From Cryptosporangium arvum DSM 44712 (GTDB lineage Bacteria > Actinomycetota > Actinomycetes > Mycobacteriales > Cryptosporangiaceae): a DNA stretch of 64,000 nt. Location of the stretch: assembly GCF_000585375.1 (NCBI RefSeq), contig NZ_KK073874.1, forward strand, positions 9,087,913-9,151,912, given 5' to 3'. A program made the position numbers and the translations under genes. A model generated the notes under the pieces. That model saw only the letters and a program-made list of their open reading frames with translations. It searched no databases and had not been told where the DNA came from. Shown piece after piece: positions 23,418-32,411 of this stretch (position 1 is the first letter of the stretch; each line of letters begins with the position of its first letter).

Positions 23418-25433
23418 GTGACGACCGACGAGGGTGTACATGCCACCTCGTGGCCGGCAGTACCCACCGCGGGGGGCGTCGCGGATCGGTTGATCTCGCC
23501 GTTACGAGCTCTCCGGGCCGGCCTCGACGAGGTTCGTTCCGGGCTGCCGCTGCGCGGCAGTGAGGACGCCGCCGCGGTGGCGTCCGGCCTGGCCGACCAG
23601 ATCGACGACTACCTGCTGCCCCGGCTCTCGCACCCGGGGACGCCGCCGGTGCTGGTGATCGGCGGCTCCACCGGCGGCGGCAAGTCGACGCTGCTCAACA
23701 CGCTCGTGGGCGCACCGATCAGCCCCGCCGGCGTGCTGCGTCCCACCACGCGCTCGGCCGTGCTCGTCTGCCATCCCGACGACCACGCCACGTTCGTCTC
23801 CGGCGGCCCGGTCCCGGGGCTGCCCCGCACGGCGGACGGCGCACCGGGCACGGTGCGTGTCCGGTCGACCGAAGCGGTGCCGCCCGGCCTCGCGCTCGTC
23901 GACGCGCCCGACGTCGACTCGGTCGTGGCCGAGAACCGGCAGCTGGCCGTCCGGCTGCTCGGCGCCGCCGACCTGTGGATCTTCGTCACCACCGCGGCCC
24001 GCTACGCCGACGCGGTGCCGTGGGACCTGCTCCGCGGCGCGGTGGCCAGGGGTGCCGCGGTCGCGATCGTGCTGTCCCGGGTCAACCACCTGGCGCACGC
24101 GACGGTCAGCACGCACCTGCGCGAGATGCTGCGCGCCGAGGGGCTCGGCGCCGCGCCGCTCTTCGTCATCGAGCAGGTCGCTCTAGAGGAGCACGGCCTG
24201 CTACCGGAGCAGGCCGTGCGGTCGCTGCGGATGTGGACCGGCCGCATCAGCGCGTCGGAGGAGCAGCGCACGACGATCGTCCGGCAGACGCTCACCGGGG
24301 CGATCGCGGCGGTCCGCGACCGGGTCGACACGGTGGCCGACGCCACCAAGGCCCAGCAGGGTGCCGTCACGACGTTGCGGGGGCAGATCGGCCAGGCCTA
24401 CGCGGCGGCCGAGGCCCGGTTGCGTGCGTCGGTGGAAGATGGGGTCCTGTTCCGGGGCGACGTCGTCGGCCGCTGGCAGGAGTACGCCGGCAACGGCGGT
24501 CTGGCCGCGATCCTCGACGCGCGGTCGGGCAGCAAGAGCGGTGTGCTGAGCGGCCAGGCCTCGATCCGGGCGGCCCGGATCAGGGCGGGGCTGGTCGGCG
24601 GGGTCGTCCGCCTCTTCACGTCGGTCGCCGACGAGGCGGCGGCCGAGCTGGTCGCCGCGTGGCGGACGAATCCCGGCGGGGCGGCCGCCGCCGAAGCGGT
24701 CACCGAGCGTGCGTCCGCGGAGGCCGCGAAGAAGGCCGAGGACGCCACCAGGGCGTGGCTCGACGGCGTGGACGCGTCGATCGCCCGCGCCGACGGGAGC
24801 ATGCGGGCCGGGGTGGTGCCGGTCGTCGTCTCCGCCGCTCTGCAGGACGGCACGCTGCCGGTCGGGCGGGAAGTGGACGTGGCCGGCGGCACCGTGACGC
24901 TCTCGGCCGAGCTGCTGGCCGAGGTCTTCGAGGACGAGGGCGTGCGGGCGGCCGGGCGGACCGCGCGCGCCGATCTGCTCGACCGGCTGGCCACCGCGCT
25001 GGCGTCGGAACAGCACCGGTTCGCCGCGCGCCTCGACGAGCTCGACCCGCCGATCGGGCTGGCCGACCGGCTCCGGGATGCCGCCCGGGCCATCGACCGC
25101 AACCGCTCGGTCGTCGATCAGCTCTTCGCCGATCCGTCCACGCTCGATCTGCGCCCGAATCCGAGCCCGGCCGCGCGGGATCTGTCAGAGCTCCCGTCGA
25201 CGGAGACGTTGCAGGCGGTAGCGGCCGCGCTGCGTCCCTCGACGACGTTCGACCTACGACCGGCGCCCGACGACACCGCGAGCGACTCCTCAGACGCGAC
25301 GAGTAGCGAAGCATCCGCCGAAATGACCGAAAACCCAGCCGAGCCTGTGGACAGGGCACCGGCCGTGCCGACGGCGGCTAACGTCGACCCCGACGACACA
25401 CCGGAGCCCGACGACTCGCCGAAGGGATCGTGA
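23418..25433 (+). CDS. Dynamin-like GTPase, DynA-like
   Basis: A protein of about 671 residues with a large-GTPase G domain: P-loop GGSTGGGKSTLLNTL (residues about 82-96 in this numbering), switch region RPTTRSAVL, G3 LVDAPDVDS and a G4-like VLSRVNH. Long amphipathic helices follow (stalk-like) with a possible membrane-binding hydrophobic face, then an acidic C-terminus. Two such genes in tandem match the dynAB operon that stabilises sporulation septa in Streptomyces; the function here is by analogy. GTG 23418 has GAAGG upstream; GTG 23355 and TTG 23307 are alternatives. The stop overlaps the next gene (TGATG). Confidence 0.75.
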   Translation: MTTDEGVHATSWPAVPTAGGVADRLISPLRALRAGLDEVRSGLPLRGSEDAAAVASGLADQIDDYLLPRLSHPGTPPVLVIGGSTGGGKSTLLNTLVGAPISPAGVLRPTTRSAVLVCHPDDHATFVSGGPVPGLPRTADGAPGTVRVRSTEAVPPGLALVDAPDVDSVVAENRQLAVRLLGAADLWIFVTTAARYADAVPWDLLRGAVARGAAVAIVLSRVNHLAHATVSTHLREMLRAEGLGAAPLFVIEQVALEEHGLLPEQAVRSLRMWTGRISASEEQRTTIVRQTLTGAIAAVRDRVDTVADATKAQQGAVTTLRGQIGQAYAAAEARLRASVEDGVLFRGDVVGRWQEYAGNGGLAAILDARSGSKSGVLSGQASIRAARIRAGLVGGVVRLFTSVADEAAAELVAAWRTNPGGAAAAEAVTERASAEAAKKAEDATRAWLDGVDASIARADGSMRAGVVPVVVSAALQDGTLPVGREVDVAGGTVTLSAELLAEVFEDEGVRAAGRTARADLLDRLATALASEQHRFAARLDELDPPIGLADRLRDAARAIDRNRSVVDQLFADPSTLDLRPNPSPAARDLSELPSTETLQAVAAALRPSTTFDLRPAPDDTASDSSDATSSEASAEMTENPAEPVDRAPAVPTAANVDPDDTPEPDDSPKGS

Positions 25434-28402
25434 TGAGCCGACCGTCCGCCGCGGACGAGCTGCCCTCGATCGCCGCGCGCCTGACGTCGCTCGAGCGCGT
25501 GATGGGCGTGGTCGACAGCCGCGTGGACGACAACGCGTTAAGGTCCGCCCGCGATGTCACCCGCCAGATCACCGAGCGGATGTCGCTCTCCCCGGCCCAC
25601 ACGGTCGTCGCGCTCGCCGGGGCCACCGGCAGCGGCAAGTCGTCGATCTACAACGCGCTCGCCGGCCTCGACCTGTCCGAGGTCGGCGTCCGCCGTCCGG
25701 TGACGAACGCGCCCCACGCCTGCGTCTGGGGGCCCGACGGCGCCGGCCCGCTGCTCGACTGGTTGAGCATCCCGTACGACAACCGCACCGGCCGGGAGAG
25801 CGCGCTCGACGCCGATTCCCAGGCCGAGCTCCGCGGCCTGGTCCTGCTCGACCTGCCCGACCACGACTCCACCCAGCTGGCCCACCGCCTCGAGGTCGAC
25901 CGGCTGGTGGAGCTCGTCGATCTGCTGGTCTGGGTTCTCGATCCGCAGAAGTACGCGGACGAGGCCGTGCACTCGCGGTACCTGCGCCGCCTGTCCCGGC
26001 ACGCCGGTGTCACGCTCGTGGTGCTCAACCAGGTCGACATGCTCAGCAGCGCGGAGACCGAGGCGTGCCTGGCCGACGTCCGCAGGCTGCTCGACGCCGA
26101 CGGGCTGCGCGGTGTGCCGCTGGTGCCGCTCTCGGCGCTGCGCGGCGACGGCATGCCCGAGCTGAAAGACCGCATCACCGCCACCGTGTCGTCCCGCCAG
26201 GCCGCGGTGCGTCGGCTCGCCGCCGACCTCGACACCGTGGCCGACGAACTCGCGCCGCTGGCCGGGCCGGAGGTTCGCGAAGGCGTCGACCGTGCCGCGG
26301 CCAAGCGCCTGTACACGACGCTGGCCGAGGCCGCAGGCGTCGGTGCCGTCGGCGAGGCGGTCGAGCGGGGCTTCAAGTTCACCGCGAGCCGCAGCTTCGG
26401 CTGGCCGTTGATCCACTGGTTCGGCCGGACGAAGTCCGATCCGCTGGCACCGCTGCGTGAGAACGCCACCAAGACGCGACGCCGCACGACCGCGCGGCCG
26501 GCCGTGCTGCACCCGGTGCAGCTCCCCGCGGTCGAGGAGTCGCTCCGCCTCCTCGCCGACGAGACAGCCGAGGCGCTGCCCGATCCGTGGCCGCGGCTCG
26601 TGCACCGCGCGGCCCGCTCCGAGATCGATCAGCTGCCCGACGCGCTCGATCGGGCGGTCGCCACCGCCGACCTGGGGCTCGCCCGCCGTCCGCTGTGGTG
26701 GTGGGGGTACCGGGCGGTCCAGTACCTGATGGTGTTGGCGCTGCTCGGCGGCCTGGCGTGGACGCTGGGGCTGGCCATCGCGGCCGCGGTCGGCGACGCC
26801 CTCGAGGTCGGCGACCTGGTGGTGCCGCTGACGCTGCTGTTCGGTGGGCTGGTGCTGGGCCCCGTCCTGCACGTGGTCGGCATGATCGTGGCGCGGCGAG
26901 GCGCGCGGCAGGCTCGTCTCCGGGCCGAGCAGGCCGTGCTCGACGCGGTCACCACGGTTGCCCGCGATCGGGTGCTGGGTCCGGTGCGAGCCGAACTCAG
27001 CGCCTACGCGCAGGTGCGCGACGCGCTGCTCGAGTTCGGCATCTCCACCGGCTTAGATACCGCGCCCGCTGCGGAATCCGGCCCGGACGTCGAGGCGGAG
27101 GCGCCGAGTGGGTTGGGGCCGCTCCCGCCGGCGTCGAACTATCCGGACCCGTTCGAGCGCCCGGCCGCCCACCCGGCGCCGGACACGACCACTGAGCGGC
27201 CCGGTCTGGTCGGTCCCCGGCCCGTCCGGCCGAGCACGATGTTCTCCGAGGCGGCCTCGACGAGCGCCCCGACACCTTCCGGCGCCGTCGAGCCGGAGAC
27301 GGGACAGGCGATGACCCACTCGACCCCGCCCGGCAATCCCGACCGCCCGGCTTCCCCACCGCCGCCCGAGCCCGATCGTCCGCTGTCCGAGCCTGATCGT
27401 CCGCTGTCCGGTGCTGGTCGCTCCGAGACGTCGCGGCCGGCCGCGCCGGGATGGGCGGGAAGTGTCCCTCCGCCGCCGCGCCCCGACGCCGTGCGTCGCG
27501 GCGCGATCCCCCCGGCCCCGGCGACGCCTCCGGTCGCGCCCGGGTTACGTCCGTTCCCGGGCGCGAACACTCCCCCGCCACCGGTGGGGTCCCCGCCGAT
27601 TCCGGGCCTGCCGCGCCCCGGCACTCCGATCTCGTCTCCTTCGAGGTCCGGGCAGCCGAACGCCGGCTTCCCGACCCAACGCCCGGGCGGCTCCTCACCT
27701 GAGCGTTCGGGTTCCGACTCGCTGACCGCGCGCCCGACGTCTCCGGGTCGTCCCGGCGGGGATCCGTCGGCGCTACGACCCGGCGATCCGTCCGCGCTAC
27801 GACCCGGTGTGGATCCGTCGGCGGTGCGGCCCGGTGCGGATTCCGCTGCGGCACGGCCTGGCGACGGGGCGGCCTCGGGTCGGCTGGGCGCGGACTCGGC
27901 TGCTGCGCGGTTGGGCGCCCGGGCGGCGCGGGCCGGAGCCGAGCTGGACACGGCTCGTTCCGGCGCGGCGGAGGACGGGGGGCCGTCGCGGTCGCCGCAC
28001 CTCCGTCGCAGCGGACCCAAGCTTCCCCCGGCGCCCCCGCCGCGCCCCGAGGTCGAAGCCGACCCCGAGGTGGTCTGGGCCCGCACCCGCCCGAACGCGC
28101 CCGCAGACGGGTACGCCCCCGGCGGCCCGTCGACTCGCGAGCCCGCCGACCGACCGTCTCGACGCTCCGATCCGTCCCGGCCCGACCCGGACACTGCCCC
28201 TTCTTCGGGATCCGAGGCACTGCGGGAAGACCAAGCGGAACAGTCCGGGCGCAAGGGCCTGCGCGGGTTCTTCAACCGACGCAAGGAGTCAGCCGACGTG
28301 GTCGACCGCTGGTGGGCAACCGCCGACGACGGCGACGACCCGTTCGGCCGCCCGTCCTCCGGCCCGTCCGACGACGATTCCCGAGTCCCCGGCCAGCGCT
28401 GA
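25433..28402 (+). CDS. Dynamin-like GTPase with membrane hairpin and disordered tail, DynB-like
   Basis: A 989-residue protein. The G domain (about 50-290) has P-loop GATGSGKSSIYNAL, LLDLPDHDS as G3 and LNQVDML as G4. A helical region follows, then two membrane spans at about 430-485. After about residue 540 the protein is a long disordered Pro/Ser/Arg/Gly tail with in-frame repeats (around nucleotides 27760-27900), and it ends in a conserved-looking KGLRGFFNRRKESADVVDRWW segment. The tail makes it much longer than Streptomyces DynB. ATG 25433 overlaps the upstream stop (GTG 25430 is possible). A membrane-anchored partner of the preceding GTPase is expected. Confidence 0.78.
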   Translation: MSRPSAADELPSIAARLTSLERVMGVVDSRVDDNALRSARDVTRQITERMSLSPAHTVVALAGATGSGKSSIYNALAGLDLSEVGVRRPVTNAPHACVWGPDGAGPLLDWLSIPYDNRTGRESALDADSQAELRGLVLLDLPDHDSTQLAHRLEVDRLVELVDLLVWVLDPQKYADEAVHSRYLRRLSRHAGVTLVVLNQVDMLSSAETEACLADVRRLLDADGLRGVPLVPLSALRGDGMPELKDRITATVSSRQAAVRRLAADLDTVADELAPLAGPEVREGVDRAAAKRLYTTLAEAAGVGAVGEAVERGFKFTASRSFGWPLIHWFGRTKSDPLAPLRENATKTRRRTTARPAVLHPVQLPAVEESLRLLADETAEALPDPWPRLVHRAARSEIDQLPDALDRAVATADLGLARRPLWWWGYRAVQYLMVLALLGGLAWTLGLAIAAAVGDALEVGDLVVPLTLLFGGLVLGPVLHVVGMIVARRGARQARLRAEQAVLDAVTTVARDRVLGPVRAELSAYAQVRDALLEFGISTGLDTAPAAESGPDVEAEAPSGLGPLPPASNYPDPFERPAAHPAPDTTTERPGLVGPRPVRPSTMFSEAASTSAPTPSGAVEPETGQAMTHSTPPGNPDRPASPPPPEPDRPLSEPDRPLSGAGRSETSRPAAPGWAGSVPPPPRPDAVRRGAIPPAPATPPVAPGLRPFPGANTPPPPVGSPPIPGLPRPGTPISSPSRSGQPNAGFPTQRPGGSSPERSGSDSLTARPTSPGRPGGDPSALRPGDPSALRPGVDPSAVRPGADSAAARPGDGAASGRLGADSAAARLGARAARAGAELDTARSGAAEDGGPSRSPHLRRSGPKLPPAPPPRPEVEADPEVVWARTRPNAPADGYAPGGPSTREPADRPSRRSDPSRPDPDTAPSSGSEALREDQAEQSGRKGLRGFFNRRKESADVVDRWWATADDGDDPFGRPSSGPSDDDSRVPGQR

Positions 28403-28511
28403 ATTCCCGGGGCGCGCCTCGTTTCGTGTGACGTTCGAGCCAGTTTCCGCAGCTCCAGGCCGGTCACCTCTGTTAGGGACACGAAATATTCGCCCCTAGG
28501 AGGGATTCGAT

Positions 28512-28979
28512 ATGGGTACGCGTTCCACCGCCCTGGACGAAACCATCCGCTCCGAGGTGGGTCACCTCCTCGAAGGTGTCGCGGTCGATCTGATCGCCCT
28601 GTCGCTCAACCTGAAGCAGGCGCACTGGCACGTGCAGGGCGCCACCTTCAAGCAGGTCCACGAGCAGCTCGACGAGGTCCTCGCCGACGTCAGGACCTAC
28701 TCCGACGACGCCGCCGAGCGGGCCGTCACGCTCGAGATCACCATCGACGGCCGCCCCGCCGCAGTGGCGAAGTCACCGGTCGCGGATTTCCGCACCGGTT
28801 GGCTCGACGCCCAGGAAACGATCGCGCTGGTAGCCGACGAGGTGGCCGCGGTCGCCGCCCGGGCTCGGGAGACGCTCCCCACGCTCGAGGAGAAGGACGC
28901 GGTCTCGCACGACCTGGTCGTGCAGATCGTCACGGGCTTGGAGAAGCACCTCTGGATGCTCCGCGCCCAGACGCGCTGA
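28512..28979 (+). CDS. dps: Dps family ferritin-like DNA-protection protein
   Basis: A 155-residue protein with the Dps helical bundle. The dimer-interface ferroxidase site is visible as LNLKQAHWHVQG (His38, His40), Lys-Gln-Val-His50, and DDAAER (Asp and Glu ligands about residues 65-69). Dps oxidises and stores iron using peroxide and protects DNA under stress. GGAGGGATTCGAT precedes ATG 28512. It is a single-gene unit with its own leader, closed by a hairpin at 29011-29042. Confidence 0.93.
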   Translation: MGTRSTALDETIRSEVGHLLEGVAVDLIALSLNLKQAHWHVQGATFKQVHEQLDEVLADVRTYSDDAAERAVTLEITIDGRPAAVAKSPVADFRTGWLDAQETIALVADEVAAVAARARETLPTLEEKDAVSHDLVVQIVTGLEKHLWMLRAQTR

Positions 28980-29010
28980 CCCCCGAGGTTCGTCGAGCGC
29001 CGAACCGCAC

Positions 29011-29042
29011 GAGGCGGGCCCCGAACACCGGGCGCCCGCCTC
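29011..29042 (+). terminator. Stem-loop downstream of dps
   Basis: GAGGCGGGC (29011-29019) pairs perfectly with GCCCGCCTC (29034-29042) around a 14-base loop that can pair further, 32 bases after the dps stop. No U-tract follows. Confidence 0.5.
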
Positions 29043-29164
29043 GCGGCATCTCGCCCGGCCCAACCAGGCGGTCGCAAAGGCCTCCGCCTGCCGCCACACC
29101 TCACGGCACCCCGACACAAGCGCCCTACCGCGCAGCCCCACCGCCGCGCAGCCCCACCGTGCGC

Positions 29165-29713
29165 CTACCGCCCCATCAGCCGGCGGACGATCTCCGCCAC
29201 AGCGTTGACAAAAGCCTCGTTGTCCAGCTGCTCGTCCCACGCCGTCTGGACCAGCAGGCCCTGGTAGACCGCGATGAAGACGCGGATCAACGCATCCGGA
29301 TCCATCCCGGGCGGCACCTGCCCCCGTACCGCCTCGCACGCCTGCTCGATCCCGTCTCGCGCGAGTGCTCGCAACTCCTCGGAGCGGACCGACTCGGCCC
29401 ACACCTGCAGGGCCAGGCGCGCATCCGGCGCTTCCGGCGTACCGATCTCACGCAGCAGTTCCAGATACGCCCCGGCGCCGTCCCCGGAGGTCAACGCCGA
29501 AGCGCGGTGTGCGTGCCATTCGCGGACGATCTCGGTGATCATCTCGTCCTTGCTGGAGAAGTACCGGTACACCAGCCCGGCGCTGATCCCGCACTCCCGC
29601 ACGATGTCCTGCATCGACGTGCGATGAAAGCCGTCCCGCGCGAAGCACGCGGCCGCCGCGTCGAGGATCTGCTGCCGCCGCGCCTGCAGATGCGCCTCAC
29701 TCACCTTCGGCAT
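29165..29713 (-). CDS. TetR-family transcriptional regulator
   Basis: A 182-residue TetR-type repressor. The N-terminal helix-turn-helix is clear: RRQQILDAAAACFARDGFHRTSMQDIVRECGISAGLVYRYFSSKDEMI, here within residues about 10-58. The ligand domain is helical. ATG 29713 is the family start; a longer reading runs back into the methyltransferase C-terminus. It overlaps the upstream methyltransferase gene by 17 bases, so both are on one transcript, and a TetR-like palindrome lies at the promoter of that gene. The ligand is unknown. Confidence 0.92.
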   Translation of the reverse strand: MPKVSEAHLQARRQQILDAAAACFARDGFHRTSMQDIVRECGISAGLVYRYFSSKDEMITEIVREWHAHRASALTSGDGAGAYLELLREIGTPEAPDARLALQVWAESVRSEELRALARDGIEQACEAVRGQVPPGMDPDALIRVFIAVYQGLLVQTAWDEQLDNEAFVNAVAEIVRRLMGR

Positions 29714-30767
29714 GCGCACCCGCCCGCCCGATCCGGTTCTCCGTACCCCCGTCGGCCCGCACAGCCGATTCGCCCTCCGCACGCACAGCCACTGCCTCAG
29801 CCCCGCCCTCGGCGACATCAGCCCCGCCCTCGGCGACACCCGCCCGCACAGTCCCGCCTTCGGCGACACCCGCCGGTACGACCGCGTCTCCGGCCGCGCC
29901 CGACTGCGAAACGCCGCCCCCATCGTCGGCGCTCACGCGAACCCGCGCGATCCGGTAGAACTCCGCCGCCGTGTCCGGCCGTCCGTACAACCGCGCCACG
30001 TCCCGCGTCGAAACATCCTCCGCCAGCAACAACCCCCGCTCCTCCAAGTACCGCCCCAACAAAGCCGGATCGAACCCGAACGTCCACGGCTCCCCCACCG
30101 CCGTGACCGCCCCGCGCCAGGCATCCGCCACCCCGGCGTCCAGCGCCACCCGGTCGACGTACGTGAAAATCACCTCGCTACCCGCAGGCAACGCCCCGCC
30201 GAGGTACCGGAGCATCTCGTCGACGGCCGCCTCGGTGAGGTAGTTCGTCACGCCCTCCCACACCACCACGGTTCGCGCCGAGGAGGAGAAGCCCGCCGAA
30301 ACCAGCGCCGCCGCCAACGAGTCGCGAAGGAAATCCAACGGCACGAAGCGGACGTCGTCCCGCCCGTGTCCCGTCACGACCTGCTTCTTCACCGCCTGGG
30401 TCGCCGGATGATCGACCTCGAACACGTCGACGTACTCCAGCGCCGGAAGCCGGTGCGCGCGGCTGTCGAACCCGGCCCCCAACACGAGCGCCTGCCGAGC
30501 GCCCCGGCGGACGGCATCGCCGACCCAGTCGTCGATCAACCGGGTCCGAACCACCGCGGACGCGCGCGGGCCGCCCCACCGGAAGTCGATGTAGCGCTCC
30601 AACCGCCGCCCGACGGGCCGGAACCGGGCCGCCCACACCGCCGCTCGGTAGCCGCGCGGAAGGAACAGCCGGGCGTACGAATCGTGGAACAGGCCGTCCC
30701 GGCGCGCCGACTCCAGCGCACGGAACAGCGCCACGTGAACCGCGGTCCTACTACCGGTAGCCAGCAC
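29697..30767 (-). CDS. LCMT/PPM1-like class I SAM methyltransferase with repeat tail
   Basis: A 356-residue protein. The first about 275 residues form the leucine carboxyl methyltransferase-like fold, with motifs ALVLGAGFDSRAHRL, YVDVFEVDHPATQAVKK, FVPLDFL and VVVWEGVTNYL. This family methylates small polyketides or other carboxyl groups. The last about 75 residues are low-complexity repeats of AGVAEGG type (nucleotides about 29790-29900) not seen in the fold. GTG 30767 is the start. It lies in the same transcript as the overlapping TetR gene, and a candidate operator is at 30783-30796. Substrate unknown. Confidence 0.85.
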   Translation of the reverse strand: MLATGSRTAVHVALFRALESARRDGLFHDSYARLFLPRGYRAAVWAARFRPVGRRLERYIDFRWGGPRASAVVRTRLIDDWVGDAVRRGARQALVLGAGFDSRAHRLPALEYVDVFEVDHPATQAVKKQVVTGHGRDDVRFVPLDFLRDSLAAALVSAGFSSSARTVVVWEGVTNYLTEAAVDEMLRYLGGALPAGSEVIFTYVDRVALDAGVADAWRGAVTAVGEPWTFGFDPALLGRYLEERGLLLAEDVSTRDVARLYGRPDTAAEFYRIARVRVSADDGGGVSQSGAAGDAVVPAGVAEGGTVRAGVAEGGADVAEGGAEAVAVRAEGESAVRADGGTENRIGRAGAHAEGE

Positions 30768-30782
30768 CGACCCAGAATAATG

Positions 30783-30796
30783 AATGAACGTCCATT
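30783..30796. promoter_or_regulatory. TetR-like palindromic operator candidate
   Basis: AATGAACGTCCATT is a near-perfect palindrome (12 of 14 positions symmetric) with ATGA-CGT-CAT core, the shape of many TetR operators, 16 bases upstream of the methyltransferase GTG. The downstream TetR regulator is the likely binder and would control its own operon. Confidence 0.6.
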
Positions 30797-30849
30797 TTTA
30801 TAGTCCTGCACTAGCCTCAAGGAGCAACTAGCGACGAGAGGGACGGACC

Positions 30850-31689
30850 GTGGAGCTACTTCATTCCGGCAAGGTTCGGGACGTCTACCTGGACGGAGAC
30901 GACCTGATCCTGGTGGCGTCCGACCGCGTGTCGGTCTACGACGTCGTGCTCCCCACGCCGATCCCCGACAAGGGTGCGATCCTCACCCAGCTCTCGCTCT
31001 GGTGGTTCGACCAGCTTCACGACGTGGTCCCGAACCACGTCATCAGCACTGACGTCCCCACCCGGTGGGCCGGCCGCGCGATCCGCTGCCGTCGTCTGCG
31101 CATGGCTCCGGTGGAGTGCGTCGCCCGGGGCTACCTCACCGGTGGCGGGCTCACCGAGTACCAGCAGACCAGGACGGTGTCCGGGATCGAGTTGCCGCCC
31201 GGCCTGGTCGACGGCGACAAACTGCCGGAACCGATCTTCACCCCGTCCACGAAGGCGACCGAGGGCCACGACGAGCCGATCTCGTTCGACGAGGTCCAGA
31301 ACATCGTCGGCGCGGACGAGGCGAACCGGCTGCGCGACCTCACGCTCGAGATCTACCGGCGCGGTGCCGACCTGGCCGCCGAGCGGGGCATCATCGTCGC
31401 CGACACCAAGGTCGAGTTCGGCTGGGCACCCGACGGAACGCTCGTGCTCGCCGACGAGGTCCTCACGTCGGACTCGTCACGCTTCTGGCCCCGGGACGAG
31501 TGGGAGCCCGGCCGCCCGCAGCGCTCGTACGACAAGCAGTTCGTCCGCGACTGGGCGACGAGCACCGGGTGGAACAAGCAGCCGCCCGCACCGGAGATCC
31601 CCGACGACATCGTCAAGGCCACCCAGGCCCGGTACGTCGAAGGCTACGAGCGCCTGACCGGGAATAAGTGGTTGAACGGGCAACTATAG
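30850..31689 (+). CDS. purC: Phosphoribosylaminoimidazole-succinocarboxamide synthase
   Basis: A 279-residue SAICAR synthase of the purine pathway, joining CAIR and aspartate with ATP. Motifs seen: HSGKVRDVYLDGDDLILVASDRVS at the start, APVECVARGYLTGGG, EPIFTPSTKATEGHDEPIS, DTKVEFGW and LADEVLTSDSSRFWP, all family landmarks. GTG 30850 fits this start. It is divergent from the methyltransferase/TetR pair. No other purine genes lie in the window. It is followed by the DsbA-like gene with a 5-base gap. Confidence 0.97.
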   Translation: MELLHSGKVRDVYLDGDDLILVASDRVSVYDVVLPTPIPDKGAILTQLSLWWFDQLHDVVPNHVISTDVPTRWAGRAIRCRRLRMAPVECVARGYLTGGGLTEYQQTRTVSGIELPPGLVDGDKLPEPIFTPSTKATEGHDEPISFDEVQNIVGADEANRLRDLTLEIYRRGADLAAERGIIVADTKVEFGWAPDGTLVLADEVLTSDSSRFWPRDEWEPGRPQRSYDKQFVRDWATSTGWNKQPPAPEIPDDIVKATQARYVEGYERLTGNKWLNGQL

Positions 31690-31694
31690 CTGTC

Positions 31695-32330
31695 ATGCGT
31701 GTAGACATCTGGTCGGACATCGGCTGCCCCTGGTGCTACGTCGGCAAGCGCCGGTTCGAGAACGCGCTCGCCGCGTTCGAGCACCGCGACGACGTCGAGG
31801 TGGTCTATCACTCGTTCGAGCTCGACCCGAGCCATCCGACCGACAAGACCGTGCCGGTCACCGAGATGCTCATCGGCAAGTTCGGGATGCCGAAGGCCCA
31901 GGTGGAGGCGGCGGAGAAGCGTCTCGAGGACACCGCGGCCGCCGAAGGGCTCGCCTACGACCACGGTCGGCACGCCGGCAACACGTTCGACTTCCACCGC
32001 CTCGCGCATTGGGCCGCCGAGCAAGGGAATCAGCAGGAACTGCTCGACCACGCCTACGCCGTGCACTTCGGTGAGGCGAAGTCCGTGCACACGGTCGACG
32101 CGCTGGTCGAGCTCGCCGCAGGCGCCGGGCTCGACCCGGACCGGGCTCGAGAGGTCCTCAACGACAAAACCCGGTACGCCGACGCCGTGCGCGCCGACGA
32201 GAGCCAGGCACGTGAGCTCGGGATCAGCGGCGTGCCGTTCTACGTCCTCGACATGAAGTACGGCGTCTCCGGGGCCCAGCCCACCGAGGTGTTCGCGGAG
32301 GCGCTGGCAACGGCCCACGGCCGCTCCTAA
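31695..32330 (+). CDS. FrnE-like DsbA family oxidoreductase
   Basis: A 211-residue thioredoxin-fold protein of the FrnE subgroup: VDIWSDIGCPWCYVGKRRFENAL carries the CxxC pair (CPWC, residues 10-13), with a long helical insertion and a cis-Pro motif GISGVPFYVLDMKYGVSGAQP. It has no signal peptide, so it is cytosolic. The ATG at 31695 is 5 bases after purC, so they may share a transcript. FrnE relatives act as disulfide oxidoreductases or isomerases. The physiological partner is unknown. Confidence 0.92.
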   Translation: MRVDIWSDIGCPWCYVGKRRFENALAAFEHRDDVEVVYHSFELDPSHPTDKTVPVTEMLIGKFGMPKAQVEAAEKRLEDTAAAEGLAYDHGRHAGNTFDFHRLAHWAAEQGNQQELLDHAYAVHFGEAKSVHTVDALVELAAGAGLDPDRAREVLNDKTRYADAVRADESQARELGISGVPFYVLDMKYGVSGAQPTEVFAEALATAHGRS

Positions 32331-32411
32331 CCCCTGTTACCAGGAGTGATAGTCGAACGGACGTGAGTGTCTCCTTGCCCCGGCTCACCGGTCGGGGTCA
32401 AGGTTGACCTC

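Noticed and set aside
25538-26872. A 444-codon minus-strand frame inside the second dynamin-like GTPase
   Set aside because: No recognisable motifs and composition typical of reverse reading of high-GC coding DNA; the plus-strand P-loop and membrane spans are definite.
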